Assembly (NCBI GenBank): GCA_027563935.2
Contig: JANVAS020000222.1
Location: 7,564,001-7,628,000, forward strand
Length of the DNA stretch: 64,000 nt
Reading direction: 5' to 3'
Source of the DNA: Costus lasius
Taxonomy: Eukaryota > Streptophyta > Magnoliopsida > Zingiberales > Costaceae
In this document: positions 24,351 to 36,594 of the stretch, piece after piece
Layout of the letters: every line of letters begins with the position of its first letter
Numbering within the stretch: position 1 is the first letter of the stretch
Notes under the pieces: model-generated
Seen by the model: the letters and a program-made list of their open reading frames with translations, nothing else
Databases searched by the model: none
Told to the model about the DNA's origin: nothing
Translations under genes and position numbers: made by a program

Positions 24351-24527
24351 TTATTCAGTATCTTCAAAGTATGGTTCAGAAACATGATTTGGAAGAATTA
24401 AAAATTGACAATCAGAAGCATAATGATCAGAACACTTACAAATATTATATATAATACAAGAATAAGAGTGTAATTTTAATTTATCTGCAAGAGTGCATAG
24501 TGAATCTTCATACCTTCTTTGTGGCAT
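24351..24527 (-). pseudogene. Gag zinc-knuckle-like segment upstream of the E ORF, 58 aa
   Basis: ATG at 24527 opens a frame with YNICKCSDHYASDCQF, a cysteine/histidine cluster resembling a gypsy Gag zinc finger, ending EPYFEDTE at a TAA (24351-24353). It is in the same frame as the 306-residue ORF, whose Met follows five codons after the stop. The two probably form one Gag C-terminal half split by a single stop. Confidence 0.6.
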
Positions 24528-24810
24528 GTGTACCTCACCTCTTTTAGTTGCTCATGAGTTGTAATTAAGAGACATATCTTCAAATCTATCAAGAACAGAA
24601 AGATTATCCAACACCAATTAATATGAATTATTATTTTTTTTCAGAATAAAAAAATAGAAAACACAAAACTCAAGCAAAAATTTTAGAAATCACAGTTCTG
24701 TCACAATTTGTGAAAATCCAAAACCTGCAAAAAAAAAAAAAAAGTTAAATCTAAAACAAATAAACTTAGTATAGTAATACTAACAACTATTTTGATATTA
24801 ACAAAACTAA

Positions 24811-24830
24811 GGTGCCTGACAACGGCGCCA
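24811..24830 (-). other. Primer-binding site of gypsy E (tRNA-Asp type)
   Basis: The minus strand reads TGGCGCCGTTGTCAGGCACC six bases from the LTR. Its first 11 bases match the site used by Athila/Tat elements (tRNA-Asp). Confidence 0.8.
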
Positions 24831-24836
24831 AAAACT

Positions 24837-25938
24837 TGTTGTATTCCGCAAGTGCACAGATACTCGAAGTAATAAAGAAAGATATCGAACCACAGAAACC
24901 TTATTGTTAAGTACCTAATAAATGATAGGAAGAGTATAAAGATAAACAGAGAGAAACTGGGACTAGGATTTCATCCACCTTAATTTCAATGACTAGATAT
25001 GAATAAAAGGTCATTAGTCTAATTTTATCATGATAAAGATATAATTTACTTTATACAGGTATTGTCTCACTTTCGTGCAAACAATCATGGAGGGACCGAT
25101 CCTCACTTTCGTGCAAGATCTATCCCAATGCTGCAAATAAGTAAATTATCAAACAAAGAACTCAAGGATCACTTTCGTGCATCTAAATTCTAAGTTGATT
25201 ATCTCAAGTGGAATGTCAAGGATCACTTTCGTGCATGCGAGTCTCAACATAGGTTCTACTTATGGTTTTCCGACGACTCGATCCTCGCTTTCATGCAAGA
25301 TCAAATCAAGTTTAACACAATAATTCATCCTAGATTCAAATTATTAAACATGGCAATAAGATCACTAAAAATCAGAATTCAAAGAACAAACCTAATTTCT
25401 TACGATGAGTTCCAAACTCAATGATTTCTAGGGTTCCGAATTTCACAATCAACCTTTCAGTCTATTTTGCAAAATTCTAAAACATGCATGATAATATGGA
25501 CTATGGAGAATTAAAGACAAGTCATCACAAAAGCAGAATTATCATGATAAAACTATCTTGACGAAATAAAAGTCATCTAGTCATTAAAAATCAAGGGAAA
25601 TTACTCCCCCATGTCCCAAAATAAGATTAAGCTTGCATGGAAAAAGAAATACAATAAACCATAGTATCAAAGTGTCAGAAATCAAAGAAAGAGGGAGAAT
25701 TAACGTTACAATACAACTGTAATAGAAATTACAGCCGTAAATTGCTTGTAAACCCATAGTGAACAGTGTCGGTGATGCTCCTTTGTTGATTTCTCCTCCG
25801 TCTAAGATCCTTTGGCTTTGAAACTTCTGTGGTGTCCTCTCCTCCTCCAGGCAAAGCTTCAGTGTAAAAATCACGATCTGAGATGACCTCCATGCCTTTC
25901 GGTGCGAGGCTGTACCCTAAGGACCTCTATGTCGATTG
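24837..25938 (-). repeat. 5' LTR of gypsy E, cut by copia B
   Basis: It starts TGTTGTATTCCGC at 24837 and follows the left LTR to CTATGTCGATTG (25938), where the copia B LTR begins. The missing end should continue CTCCCTCGATTG as at 20060; it is not found elsewhere in the window. Confidence 0.82.
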
Positions 25939-27629
25939 TGAAGAGTCCCCTTCAAGGGGGAGCAAAACCCTAAAGTGATGGCGCATATAGAACTTTGTCT
26001 TGCGGAAATTAGGGTTATAGGATCAACTTGCATGTTAAATGATCAACTCGATAAAAGGCTAATAAAGATTAATGAAAATGATCATACCATCGCCATAGCC
26101 TAGATGTTGCCTTGGAAGCAAAGAGTCAATTGCTTCTTCTCCAAAGGGATTCGCACACAAGAGGATGATGGCAAACTCTTTGTCGCTCCTTGTGCTAGCA
26201 AGGCTCCAAAGTGTCCTTGATCGAATGGAGAGGGATGAAAACTTCTTGGCAAATTTTTCTTTTACCTTCCTCGTCCACCTTCTTCACGACACAAGAGAAA
26301 ACTTCTTTCGACTAGTGGAGAGGCGAGACGAGAAGAGGCGTCAAGAGGAGAAGCGTGGAGAGTGGTCACGTTTAGAGAGTTGCTATCTAAAAATAGCATA
26401 CCACCTCTCAACGTTCACATGCGCACACCAAGTCGCAAATCTCTCTTCACCCTTTTGAACCATGCGCTCATTTGAGCTGGTTCACTTTGGTTCGGTTCAC
26501 AAACCAAATAAGCCAAGCAACTAGTCCAAATCAAAATTAAACCACAAGGTTCTTGATCTGACCGTTGATCTCTTAATGCTTCTGATCTGACCGATCTAGC
26601 ATCCAATCTCTCAATCGAAGCTTACCGATCTCAATCCCTAATCAATCAAACATGATTAGACCAGATCTCACTCACAATCAGAGATTAAATCCCTTCAAAC
26701 TGAACCCGAACAATTCAGTCCGTACGATCTGACTTAAGTAAGCCATATCATCAAATTGTGCGACCCTGAGGGTTTCCTTTAAATGTCGGTAATGATAACT
26801 CACATTATCACGATCAGTGAGGGGTATCTAGCAACACATCACTATCTCCCGATATAAAGGAAAGAGTCTTCCAAGACTACACCCATACCACAGCACAAGT
26901 GTGAATCAAATCACAAGGCATGCATATTTCCTTTACCACTGGACGTTCTTATTGGACAAGCGTGTCAAGCTTGTAACTCCAATATGATGAGCATGATTAG
27001 ATCAGATGAACATAGTCACCTGGGTATGGCCATACTCTTTTCTCAATCATCTCATCCAGGGGGCCCCTTTAGAACATCACACTCCTTAAACAAGGAGACG
27101 GCAATCCTATGTCTATCACTAGTGCCCTAACCTGATTCAAGTTCATTATCCAAGATAGCCTATAATCATTATATTTCAAATGATATTTAACTACCTCAAA
27201 ACAATGACAATCATCATTTAGAAAACACAAGTGATCTCAAGTCAGAGGAAATGTGCCACTTGTCATACTCAAGGAATATTCACATTGTGACAAGCAATTG
27301 AATATCCTAGAAGGGTCTGTCCAGTACATCCAATGTACCCATGAGTCTACATCTTATTCCATGCTCGAAGCATCCTATAAGATTAGAACACATATTAGTC
27401 TTAACCATATCAAGGCTGTCTCATGTTCACCAAGATATATCGACTAAGGACACAACAGCATGTCAGCCCAGCTGAACAGCTTTGAGACATTATTCAGAAG
27501 AACATATATTGCAGCAGACAATGTAGCTAACTGAATAACAACCATGCCTATATAAACATAACAGTTTATTACATGATACTGATACATTCCCAAGGCCTCA
27601 AACATTAGGCTTAAGGGCATACCCCAACA
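25939..27629 (-). repeat. 3' LTR of copia B (1691 bp)
   Basis: The plus strand runs from TGAAGAGTCCCC (25939) to ACCCCAACA (27629). The U5 end carries a C/G palindrome (CCCCTTCAAGGGG at 25947-25959) that recurs as tandem repeats in the P1 and P2 leaders. Confidence 0.92.
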
Positions 27630-27649
27630 ATCTCCCACTTGCACTTAAT

Positions 27650-30600
27650 CTAATGGTTGAGAAATCTCAAACCCATATTATTACAGTGCTTCTCATGCTT
27701 CTGCTGCGCCAGAGGCTTGGTAAGCGGGTCTGCCAGATTGTCATCTGTATGAACCTTGCAGATTTTGATCTCGCCACGATCTATGATCTCCCTGATCAAA
27801 TGAAACCGTCTCTGTATGTGCTTGGACTTCTGGTGCGACCGTGGTTCTTTTGCTTGTGCGATTGCTCCAGTGTTATCACAGAAGATAACCAAAGGATCTG
27901 CACTCGAAGGAACGACACCAAGTTCTCTCACGAACTTACGAATCCATACTGCCTCCTTGGATGCTTCCGAGGCTGCAACATACTCGGCTTCTGTTGTGGA
28001 ATCAGCAACAGTTGACTGTTTGAAACTCTTCCACACCACTGCTCCTCCATTCAAGCTAAAAACATAGCCTGATTGCGATCGAAAATCATCCTGGTCTGAC
28101 TGGAACGAAGCGTCAGTATATCCCTCTATACTGAGTTCTTCCTGACCACCATATATCAAGAACATATCTTTGGTCCTCCGCAGATATTTTAAGATGTTCT
28201 TGACTGCAATCCAGTGCGCCACACCTGGATTACTTTGGAAACGACTGGTCACGCTTAACCCGTAAGCGACGTCTGGGCGAGTACACAACATCGCATACAT
28301 AATAGATCCAATAGCCGAAGCATAAGGCGTATTGTCCATTTCATCTTTCTCAGTCTGTGTTTGTGGACACTGACTCTTCGAAAGACTCAGACCATGTCTG
28401 ACTGGAAGATATCCTCGTTTAGAATTCTCTAAATGAAATCTCTCCAGGACCTTTTCGATGTAAGTACTCTGGCACAGCCCGAGAAGCCTCTTAGATCTAT
28501 CCCTGTAGATCTTCACACCTAATACATAGGCTGCTTCTCCTAAATCTTTCATCTGGAAACATTTCCTTAACCATGCCTTCACAGCATGCATTTCAGGAAT
28601 GTCATTTCCAATGATCAAGATATCATCGACGTAGAGGACTAGGAAAGTAATTATGCTCCCACTAAACCTCTTATATACACACGGGTCATCCTCGTTCTTG
28701 ATGAAACCGAATTCCGTGACTGATTCATCATAACGAATATTCCAGCTTCTTGATGCTTGCTTAAGTCCATAAATAGACTTCTTTAACTTGCATATCTTAT
28801 GACGATCTGCTGGATTAGTGAAACCCTCAGGTTGTGTCATATACACATCCTCATCCAGATTTCCATTTAGGAAAGCTGTTTTCACATCCATCTGCCAGAT
28901 CTCATAATCATAATATGCAGCTATCGCGAAAAGAATCCGAATAGACTTAAACATAGCTACAGGTGAGAAAGTTTCATCATAATCTATCCCGTAGATTTGT
29001 TTGAAACCTTTCGCAACTAGCCTGCCTTTATAGGTAACCACGTTACCATCCATGTCAATCTTCTTCTTGAAGATCCATTTACAGCCTATAGGGATAACTC
29101 CCGGAGGCGGATCAACCAAATCCCAGACTTGGTTATCTGACATGGAGTCCATCTCGGCGCGCATAGCTTCAAGCCATCTCGCTGACTCCGGTCCACTGAC
29201 CGCTTCCGCATAAGTGAGGGGTTCATCATTATCAATGATGTAGACTCCGTCATAGCGCTCAGGCTGTCGACGAATCCTTCCCGATCTTCGCGGTTCCCGT
29301 GATATTTGAGCCTCAGGTTGTTCAATAACCTGATCTACTGGCTCAGGCTCATCCAACTGTGCTTGACTACTTTGTCCTTCCTCTGGATTCTCATCCAGCT
29401 TTATTTCTCTCCCACTGGCCTCTTGCAGAAGAAACTCCTTCTCAAGAAATATGGCCGTCCGAGCAACAAAAACCTTGTTCTCCTTGGGATCGTAGAAATA
29501 ATAACCCTTAGTTTCCTTAGGGTAACCGACAAAGATACATTTGTCAGATCTGCTCTCTAGTTTCCCAGAGGCGAGCTTTTTGACATAAGCTTCGCAGCCC
29601 CAGATCCTGATAAATGTCAAGCTCGGCTGTTTCCCATACCATAACTCATATGGCGTCTTTGAAACTGCCTTGGATGGCACTCGGTTTAGTACCTTTGCAG
29701 CTGTTTCCAGTGCAAAACCCCAAAAGGAGTTGGGTAAAGAAGCCTGACTCATCATAGAACGAACCATATCAAGTAACGTTCTATTTCTCCTCTCGGACAC
29801 ACCATTCCATTGCGGTGTTCCTGGCGGAGTGAGCTGTGAGATAATCCCACACTCCTTTAGATAGTCAGTAAACGCATGACTTAGGTATTCACCACCTCGA
29901 TCTGAGCGAAGTGCCTTGATATTTCGGCCTAGCTGATTCTGTACTTCATTCTTGAACTCTTTGAACTTGTCAAAAGATTCACTTTTATGTCTCATTAAAA
30001 AGACATACCCATATCTACTGAAATCATCAGTAAAGGTAATGAAGTACTGATAGCCACCTCTGGCATGTTTACTAAATGGCCCACACACATCAGTGTGTAT
30101 AAGGTCAAGTAAACCTGAAGCCCTTTGTCCTTTGTTAGGAAAAGGTGACTTCATCATTTTACCCATTAAACAAGCTTTGCATGTATCAATCTCCTTGTAG
30201 GAGAATGATCCCAGCAGTCCATGATCATGCAACCGCTTAATGCGTTTCTCGTTTATATGGCCTAAACGACTATGCCATAGCAAGGTGCTGTCATCAGCAT
30301 ACTTGACTTTCTTATTATCAATATTCTGTATAGAACATTCCATGTCCAACATGTATAACCCATTGCTAATTGAACCAGTTGCATAAACAATATTATCATA
30401 AGATAAAACACACTTTGAAATATTGCATTCGAAGGAAAAACCCTTCCTGACAAGAGCAGGAATGGAGATAATATTTTAGTAATACTGGGAACAAAATAAC
30501 AACTGTTTAGTTCCAATACAAGTCCAGATGGTAAAGAAATGAAATAGTCTCCTACAGCAACAGCAGCAACCCGTGCCCCGTTTCCAACGCGTAGGTCCAC

Positions 30601-31514
30601 TTCATGCTGTCCCACCTGCCTTCTTCTCTTGAGTTCCTGTACATTTGAACAAATGTGAACTCCACATGCAGTGTCCAACACCCATGATATAGAAGAAGAA
30701 AACATGACCTCAGTCACGAATATACCTGAGCCAGAAGCGAAGCTTCCCCTCTTATCTCCTTGGAGCGCTTTACAGTCCTTTTTCCAGTGACCCAGCTGGC
30801 CACAGTGGAAACACCTGTATTCCTTAGACCGCTTAACCTTCTGTTTCAGAGCCTTGCTGTAGCTCTTGACAGGGGCCTTGCCCTTCTTCCCCTTCTTCTT
30901 GTTCCTGGAAGGAACCATTAAGACAGAGGTCGAAGGCTTTCCCTTCAGAGTCTCCTCAGTAGTGAGGAGCATATTCAGCAGCTCTGCCGGAGTACAATCG
31001 ATTTTGTTCATATTAAAGTTAATAATGAACGCGTCGAATGAAGGCGGGAGAGACTGCAGAATAATATCCACAGCAAGCTCCTGGTTGATGGTATGCCCCA
31101 GTTTCTCTAGAGCCTCCTTGTGCCCAATCATCTTGAGCACGTGAGCTCCCACTGGGCTCCCTTCAGCCAGTTTGCTCTGAAAGAAAAGCTTTGTCAGATT
31201 ATAGCGCTCTGTCCTCGCCTGTGCAGCATACAGCATCTTGAGGTTCGCTATCATGTCTATAGCAGACATATCCTCATGCTGACGCTGCAGCGGTGGCGTC
31301 ATAGATGCTAGCATCAGGCAAGCGACATCAATGCTACATAGGCCTCCCGAACTGCCCTTGCGGCGTTCGGAGCGGGCTGAGGCGGTATTGCCGTCTCGAG
31401 GACATACAGTTTCCTCTCTGCCTTAAGAACGATCTTAAGGTGTCCGAACCAGTCGGAGAAGTTCGGCCCAGCAAACTTCTCCCTTTCCAGTAGGGATCGC
31501 ACATTGAAGTTCAT
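27650..31514 (-). pseudogene. Gag-Pol polyprotein of copia B (two frameshifts)
   Basis: Same domain order as P1. It starts MNFNVRSLLEREKF at 31514, one residue different from P1's MSFNVRS. A deletion of about 16 bp near 31333-31341, between the AVREAY and SIDVACLML segments, shifts the frame. Gag and the zinc knuckle (CFHCGQLGHWKKDC) then run in the second frame to about 30475, where one missing base in a T run shifts it again. From 30352 to 27650 integrase, RT (YVDD) and RNase H (TEAEYVAASEA) are open to the normal stop. The pol half is intact but cannot be made from this gag. Confidence 0.92.
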
Positions 31515-33319
31515 GGTGTTCGTTGCTGCAGGTATCTACAACAATGCAAGAACAGCAAGGTCAGTATCAATGTTAAGAATCAATCAGGACTTAATAAAGA
31601 TTTTTTTTCTCACTATTTTATCTGACTGAAAAATCCATTAAACAGTCCGAAAGAGTAGACACTCTTTTAGTGAGATGGGATCCGGATTTCATACTTGGTC
31701 TCCGCGTCCCGCTCAGGCGAGATAAGATGCACAGAGAGTACAAGCACTAATCTCCGGTAGGCAGTCCCTGCCGATCGCCAACCCGTGCGATTCCCCTTCA
31801 TCTGGGCAATCCAGCAGACTGTGCCAACTGAGTTGGTACAACACAGTCTCTGATCCCACAGATGGCTGCCTCCATGTGCTACCATATGCACCACATATGT
31901 AGCCTACATGGTCAAGCTGACCCGACCTACTCCCTGGACCACCATGTGCTATGCTGAGCAACGAGAAGGGATAAATCCCTACTCTGTAACACACAGGTGT
32001 AATCCCGCACCGTCTGAAGATAGATGGACGTGCCCACTGAGTGGGTACAACACGGCTCCAACGATAATCAGAACAGTGAGGTTTCGCGTCAGAAGGCTTA
32101 CGAGCTTGATATTTTAGCGTTGGATTTTAACGGTCTTTTATCTTCTTCACTATCATACAATTCCTATGGTGATAGCAAAAGATAAACTTAATCATGCAAT
32201 TCTAATATTCAAACATTAAAAGAAAGCATGGATCTTATGTGGTAAAAGCCCATAGCCCTAGTAAGACCTTAACCTAAATTAAGTCTTTACTTGCTCTTCA
32301 TGGGTCTTTTGCTGCTCATCTGGCCCAAACCAGGGCCCAAGCGCCAATTGCAGCTCTGGTGCGCCCACCAGGAAAATGCGCCAGGTCCTAGGGTCGAACC
32401 CTAGAGCTCCCACCTGGTCAAGCCACTGCTGCATGCGCCTCTGCCAAGTGTGCTCTGTGCTCTTGTCTAATTAAATTACAAATTTAACTATCTAGACAAG
32501 ATTGACACGCAGGTCAATAACATTTTATAAATTAAAATAATGTGATGCGCAGATCACATGTAATTAATTTACAAGAATAAATCCAGGCTCGCAGGCCCCA
32601 GCACAGCACATAGTTAATATGGGCAGCCCACATAAGATTAAATAAACATACATATGCATCAATCAACAATCATGTGATCCAAAATTAAAATTTCGAAAAC
32701 CCCATGGGATCAATTTTAATTTTCCTTATTTGCCCTACAACCTTACAACGGTCCATTACTAGGGATCCACTCATCCATCCTAGTCAGATCCACTGCCCTT
32801 GCATGCACCAAGTCCTAACTGACTTGAGTCGACCATAAGGTCAACCATGCATGCACTAGGGCTGAACAACCACAATGAGGTCTGGCAAGCGGGTGTGACC
32901 CCGGGCCTAACTCATGTGCGTTCACTAGTTGTCTCAATCAGACATCGCTACACGCCTGTCTGCAGTCGACCTGTAGCCACCAGGTGCTAGCGCACAGGTG
33001 CTACCTGGTCAACCCATCAAGGCTGTCAGATGATCTGATCAGACTGTCTGGATCTAACCTAGGGGTGACTTCAACCCTAATAACCCGTCTAAGGGTTTAA
33101 TGTAAGGCCTTGATCTAATGATATACGCGCAAGTGTTAAAGTTTTTAAAGAAACAAAACTATTACAAGCGCATACTATGTACATGCGTCAAAATACAACA
33201 AATGTTCTACAACAAGTATGTAGTTACGCATGTCATGAAAACATCAGATCTATTGACTAGCACATTTATGGATCACGTAAAGCATCAAGCAATCAACATA
33301 ACATACATTAAGAACTTGC
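31515..33319 (-). other. 5' leader of copia B with conserved RNA structure and predicted intron
   Basis: The three-way junction is closed by TCTCACTA (31608-31615) and TAGTGAGA (31668-31675), with GACTG/CAGTC (31624-31628, 31643-31647) and AAAGAGT/ACTCTTT (31650-31656, 31661-31667). The other hairpins follow up to about 32180. The predicted intron runs from donor GTATGATC (33482) to acceptor TTGTAG... ending 31536, with CTGAC at 31560-31564. 32200-33319 has no gene. Confidence 0.65.
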
Positions 33320-33331
33320 GCTCTGATACCA
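33320..33331 (-). other. Primer-binding site of copia B
   Basis: The minus strand reads TGGTATCAGAGC two bases from the 5' LTR end, the copia tRNA-Met-type site. Confidence 0.92.
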
Positions 33332-33333
33332 AT

Positions 33334-35024
33334 TGAAGAGTCCCCTTCAAGGGGGAGCAAAACCCTAAAGTGATGGCGCATATAGAACTTTGTCTTGCGG
33401 AAATTAGGGTTATAGGATCAACTTGCATGTTAAATGATCAACTCGATAAAAGGCTAATAAAGATTAATGAAAACGATCATACCATCGCCATAGCCTAGAT
33501 GTTGCCTTGGAAGCAAAGAGTCAATTGCTTCTTCTCCAAAGGGATTCGCACACAAGAGGATGATGGCAAACTCTTTGTCGCTCCTTGTGCTAGCAAGGTT
33601 CCAAAGTGTCCTTGATCGAATGGAGAGGGATGAAAACTTCTTGGCAAATTTTTCTTTTACCTTCCTCGTCCACCTTCTTCATGACACAAGAGAAAACTTC
33701 TTTCGACTAGTGGAGAGGCGAGACGAGAAGAGGCGTCAAGAGGAGAAGCGTGGAGAGTGGTCACGTTTAGTGAGTTGCTATCTAAAAATAGCATACCACC
33801 TCTCAACGTTCACATGCGCACACCAAGTCGCAAATCTCTCTTCACCCTTTTGAACCATGCGCTCATTTGAGCTGGTTCACTTTGGTTCGGTTCACAAACC
33901 AAATAAGCCAAGCAACTAGTCCAAATCAAAATTAAACCACAAGGTTCTTGATCTGACCGTTGATCTCTTAATGCTTCTGATCTGACCGATCTAGCATCCA
34001 ATCTCTCAATCGAAGCTTACCGATCTCAATCCCTAATCAATCAAACATGATTAGACCAGATCTCACTCACAATCAGAGATTAAATCCCTTCAAACTGAAC
34101 CCGAACAATTCAGTCCGTACGATCTGACTTAAGTAAGCCATATCATCAAATTGTGCGACCCTGAGGGTTTCCTTTAAATGTCGGTAACGATAACTCACAT
34201 TATCACGATCAGTGAGGGGTATCTAGCAACACATCACTGTCTCCCGATATAAAGGAAAGAGTCTTCCAAGACTACACCCATACCACAGCACAAGTGTGAA
34301 TCAAATCACAAGGCATGCATATTTCCTTTACCACTGGACGTTCTTATTGGACAAGCGTGTCAAGCTTGTAACTCCAATATGATGAGCATGATTAGATCAG
34401 ATGAACATAGTCACCTGGGTATGGCCATACTCTTTTCTCAATCATCTCATCCAGGGGGCCCCTTTAGAACATCACACTCCTTAAACAAGGAGACGACAAT
34501 CCTATGTCTATCACTAGTGCCCTAACCTGATTCAAGTTCATTATCCAAGATAGCCTATAATCATTATATTTCAAATGATATTTAACTACCTCAAAACAAT
34601 GACAATCATCATTTAGAAAACACAAGTGATCTCAAGTCAGAGGAAATGTGCCACTTGTCATACTCAAGGAATATTCACATTGTGACAAGCAATTGAATAT
34701 CCTAGAAGGGTTTGTCCAGTACATCCAATGTACCCATGAGTCTACATCTTATTCCATGCTCGAAGCATCCTATAAGATTAGAACACATATTAGTCTTAAC
34801 CATATCAAGGCTGTCTCATGTTCACCAAGATATATCGACTAAGGACACAACAGCATGTCAGCCCAGCTGAACAGCTTTGAGACATTATTCAGAAGAACAT
34901 ATATTGCAGCAGACAATGTAGCTAACTGAATAACAACCATGCCTATATAAACATAACAGTTTATTACATGATACTGATACATTCCCAAGGCCTCAAACAT
35001 TAGGCTTAAGGGCATACCCCAACA
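33334..35024 (-). repeat. Second (shared) LTR of copia B (1691 bp)
   Basis: The same length as the left LTR and nearly identical. On its left it has the PBS, as a 5' LTR should. On its right it has a polypurine tract and pol, as a 3' LTR should. It therefore serves two element copies. Confidence 0.92.
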
Positions 35025-35529
35025 ATCTCCCACTTGCACTTAATCTAATGGTTGAGAAATCTCAAACCCATATTATTACAGTGCTTCTCATGCTTCTGCT
35101 GCGCCAGAGGCTTGGTAAGCGGGTCTGCCAGATTGTCATCTGTATGAACCTTGCAGATTTTGATCTCGCCACGATCTATGATCTCCCTGATCAAATGAAA
35201 CCGTCTCTGTATGTGCTTGGACTTCTGGTGCGACCGTGGTTCCTTTGCTTGTGCGATTGCTCCAGTGTTATCACAGAAGATAACCAAAGGATCTGCACTC
35301 GAAGGAACGACACCAAGTTCTCTCACGAACTTACGAATCCATACTGCCTCCTTGGATGCTTCCGAGGCTGCAACATACTCGGCTTCTGTTGTGGAATCAG
35401 CAACAGTTGACTGTTTGAAACTCTTCCACACCACTGCTCCTCCATTCAAGCTAAAAACATAGCCTGATTGCGATCGGAAATCATCCTGGTCTGACTGGAA
35501 CGAAGCGTCAGTATATCCCTCTATACTGA
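35025..35529 (-). pseudogene. Second copy of B pol 3' end (RNase H)
   Basis: It begins with the polypurine tract ATCTCCCACTTGCAC (plus strand) and carries the RNase H end, including EGYTDASFQSDQDDFRSQSG and DNLADPLTKPL, with the normal stop at 35045. Similarity to 27630-28134 stops at CTGA (35526-35529), where a C-family LTR interior follows. Confidence 0.9.
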
Positions 35530-36450
35530 TGAAATCTCCCAAATAGATCCGAGCTATCTAATAACTCGATCATAAGGCTTTCTAATCAATACGAGAACTT
35601 GAGTGTCAAGGTGTGCGAACCTGTAGGTTCCTTTGAGGTTGGCAGTGATGACCTAAGATCATCACAAGCAGTGAGTGGCACCTAGCAGTGCATCGCTCCT
35701 ACCCAAGTCATCGGAATGAATATCAACATCGACATTCCCATCATCGCAACTAGGTACAGATGCATTACAGTTTCTTTGCCAAACTGATATCCGATTGGAC
35801 AAGTGTGTCACCACTTATTTTTACCCATCATCTCATGGTTATAACTAAATCAGGTTCTCACCTAGGTATAACCATACACTTTTAGTCACAGAACCATAGG
35901 GGGGCCCCATGTATATTATGCTTCCCTTAGGAAGGGGCAAATACTCTATCTGTACATTGATCTTCTCATATGGGTCATGACATACTCAATGGCAACTGTT
36001 ATGACCTCCCAACTATAATGAGGTGGTAGGTTGTATCAAAGCATGTCCTTAACGATATAGAAGAGTCAATGACCTCAAGTCAAGGGATCAATGCATCTGT
36101 TGTCACTTGTGAGGATAACTCATGACACCAAGTCCTTGCATCACAGCAGGTCGGTCTAGTATATCTACCACAGATATACCTATATGTCTGTGTTAGCACC
36201 TCGTGCCTAACCAGCCCGTATACTAGTCTTACAAGTACAAGAGCTGTCCCATATCCACTAAGGTACATCAACTGGGGACAATAGTTTGAGCACAGGTCCA
36301 ATCTGTCTCCTAGGACATTATCATGCAAGTACATAATCACAGATGTAAACAAAGCATAATAATGACAATGCTAGAGTGATATATAAGAAATATCAATGTC
36401 AAGTAGTACAAAGGCAGACCAAATCTAGGTCTTAGGGCATAGATACCAAC
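35527..36450 (-). repeat. LTR of copia C0, left end deleted
   Basis: It matches the interior of the C1 LTR from TGATGAAATCTCCC (compare 37604) to its end GATACCAACA at 36450. The first kilobase is missing. The join to B shares CTGA, which suggests a microhomology deletion rather than an insertion. Confidence 0.82.
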
Positions 36451-36594
36451 AATCTCCCACTTGCACGTAGACCTAGAGGTTGAGGAACCTCAACCCCATA
36501 TCCCTCGTATGACCATCATGATTCTACAGTGCCAAAGCCTTGGTTAGTGAGTCCGCTAGATTGTTCTCTATGTCAACTCTACTAATCTTGACAT
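36451..36594 (-). pseudogene. C0 RNase H C-terminus, interrupted by C1
   Basis: The polypurine tract (ATCTCCCACTTGCAC on the plus strand) is followed by a decayed RNase H end. The frame continues across C1: the sequence up to GACAT (36590-36594) joins 46848, giving an IREIIDRGDVKISRVD-like reading. This confirms that C1 landed here. Confidence 0.78.

Larger units (their letters stand above)
18985..25938 (-). mobile_element. Non-autonomous Ty3/gypsy element E (Athila/Tat-like)
   Basis: Two related LTRs (18985-20828 and 24837 onward) flank about 4 kb of internal DNA with a tRNA-Asp-type PBS (24811-24830) on the minus strand. The only coding remnant is gag-derived (24527-23415); protease, RT, RNase H and integrase are absent. 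The phrase GGGTTGCCTCCCAAGAAGCGC at 23360-23380 and the GGGGACAAGCAAAG-type tract near 20850 are landmarks I associate with Athila/Tat elements. Copia B interrupts the 5' LTR at 25939. The left end has TA instead of TG, a terminal mutation. E probably depends on a partner element for pol. Confidence 0.8.
25939..35529 (-). mobile_element. Ty1/copia element B as LTR-internal-LTR-partial internal
   Basis: Two 1691-bp LTRs (25939-27629 and 33334-35024) flank a full internal region. The right LTR is followed not by host DNA but by a second copy of the pol 3' end (35025-35529) in the same orientation. By eye the LTRs differ at about eight positions, and the duplicated internal pieces at about two of 500. 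This is the product expected of unequal recombination between LTRs, followed by a deletion that ended the second copy. The left flank is GATTG inside the E LTR. Confidence 0.88.

Noticed and set aside
26165..26458. 97-codon frame repeated at 33560
   Set aside because: Lies in the B LTRs on the strand opposite the element; no domain and repeated only because the LTR is.
27653..28067. Plus-strand frames of 120 and 83 codons opposite pol 3' ends
   Set aside because: Antisense shadows of RNase H; they recur wherever that sequence occurs (1722, 35048, 54796).
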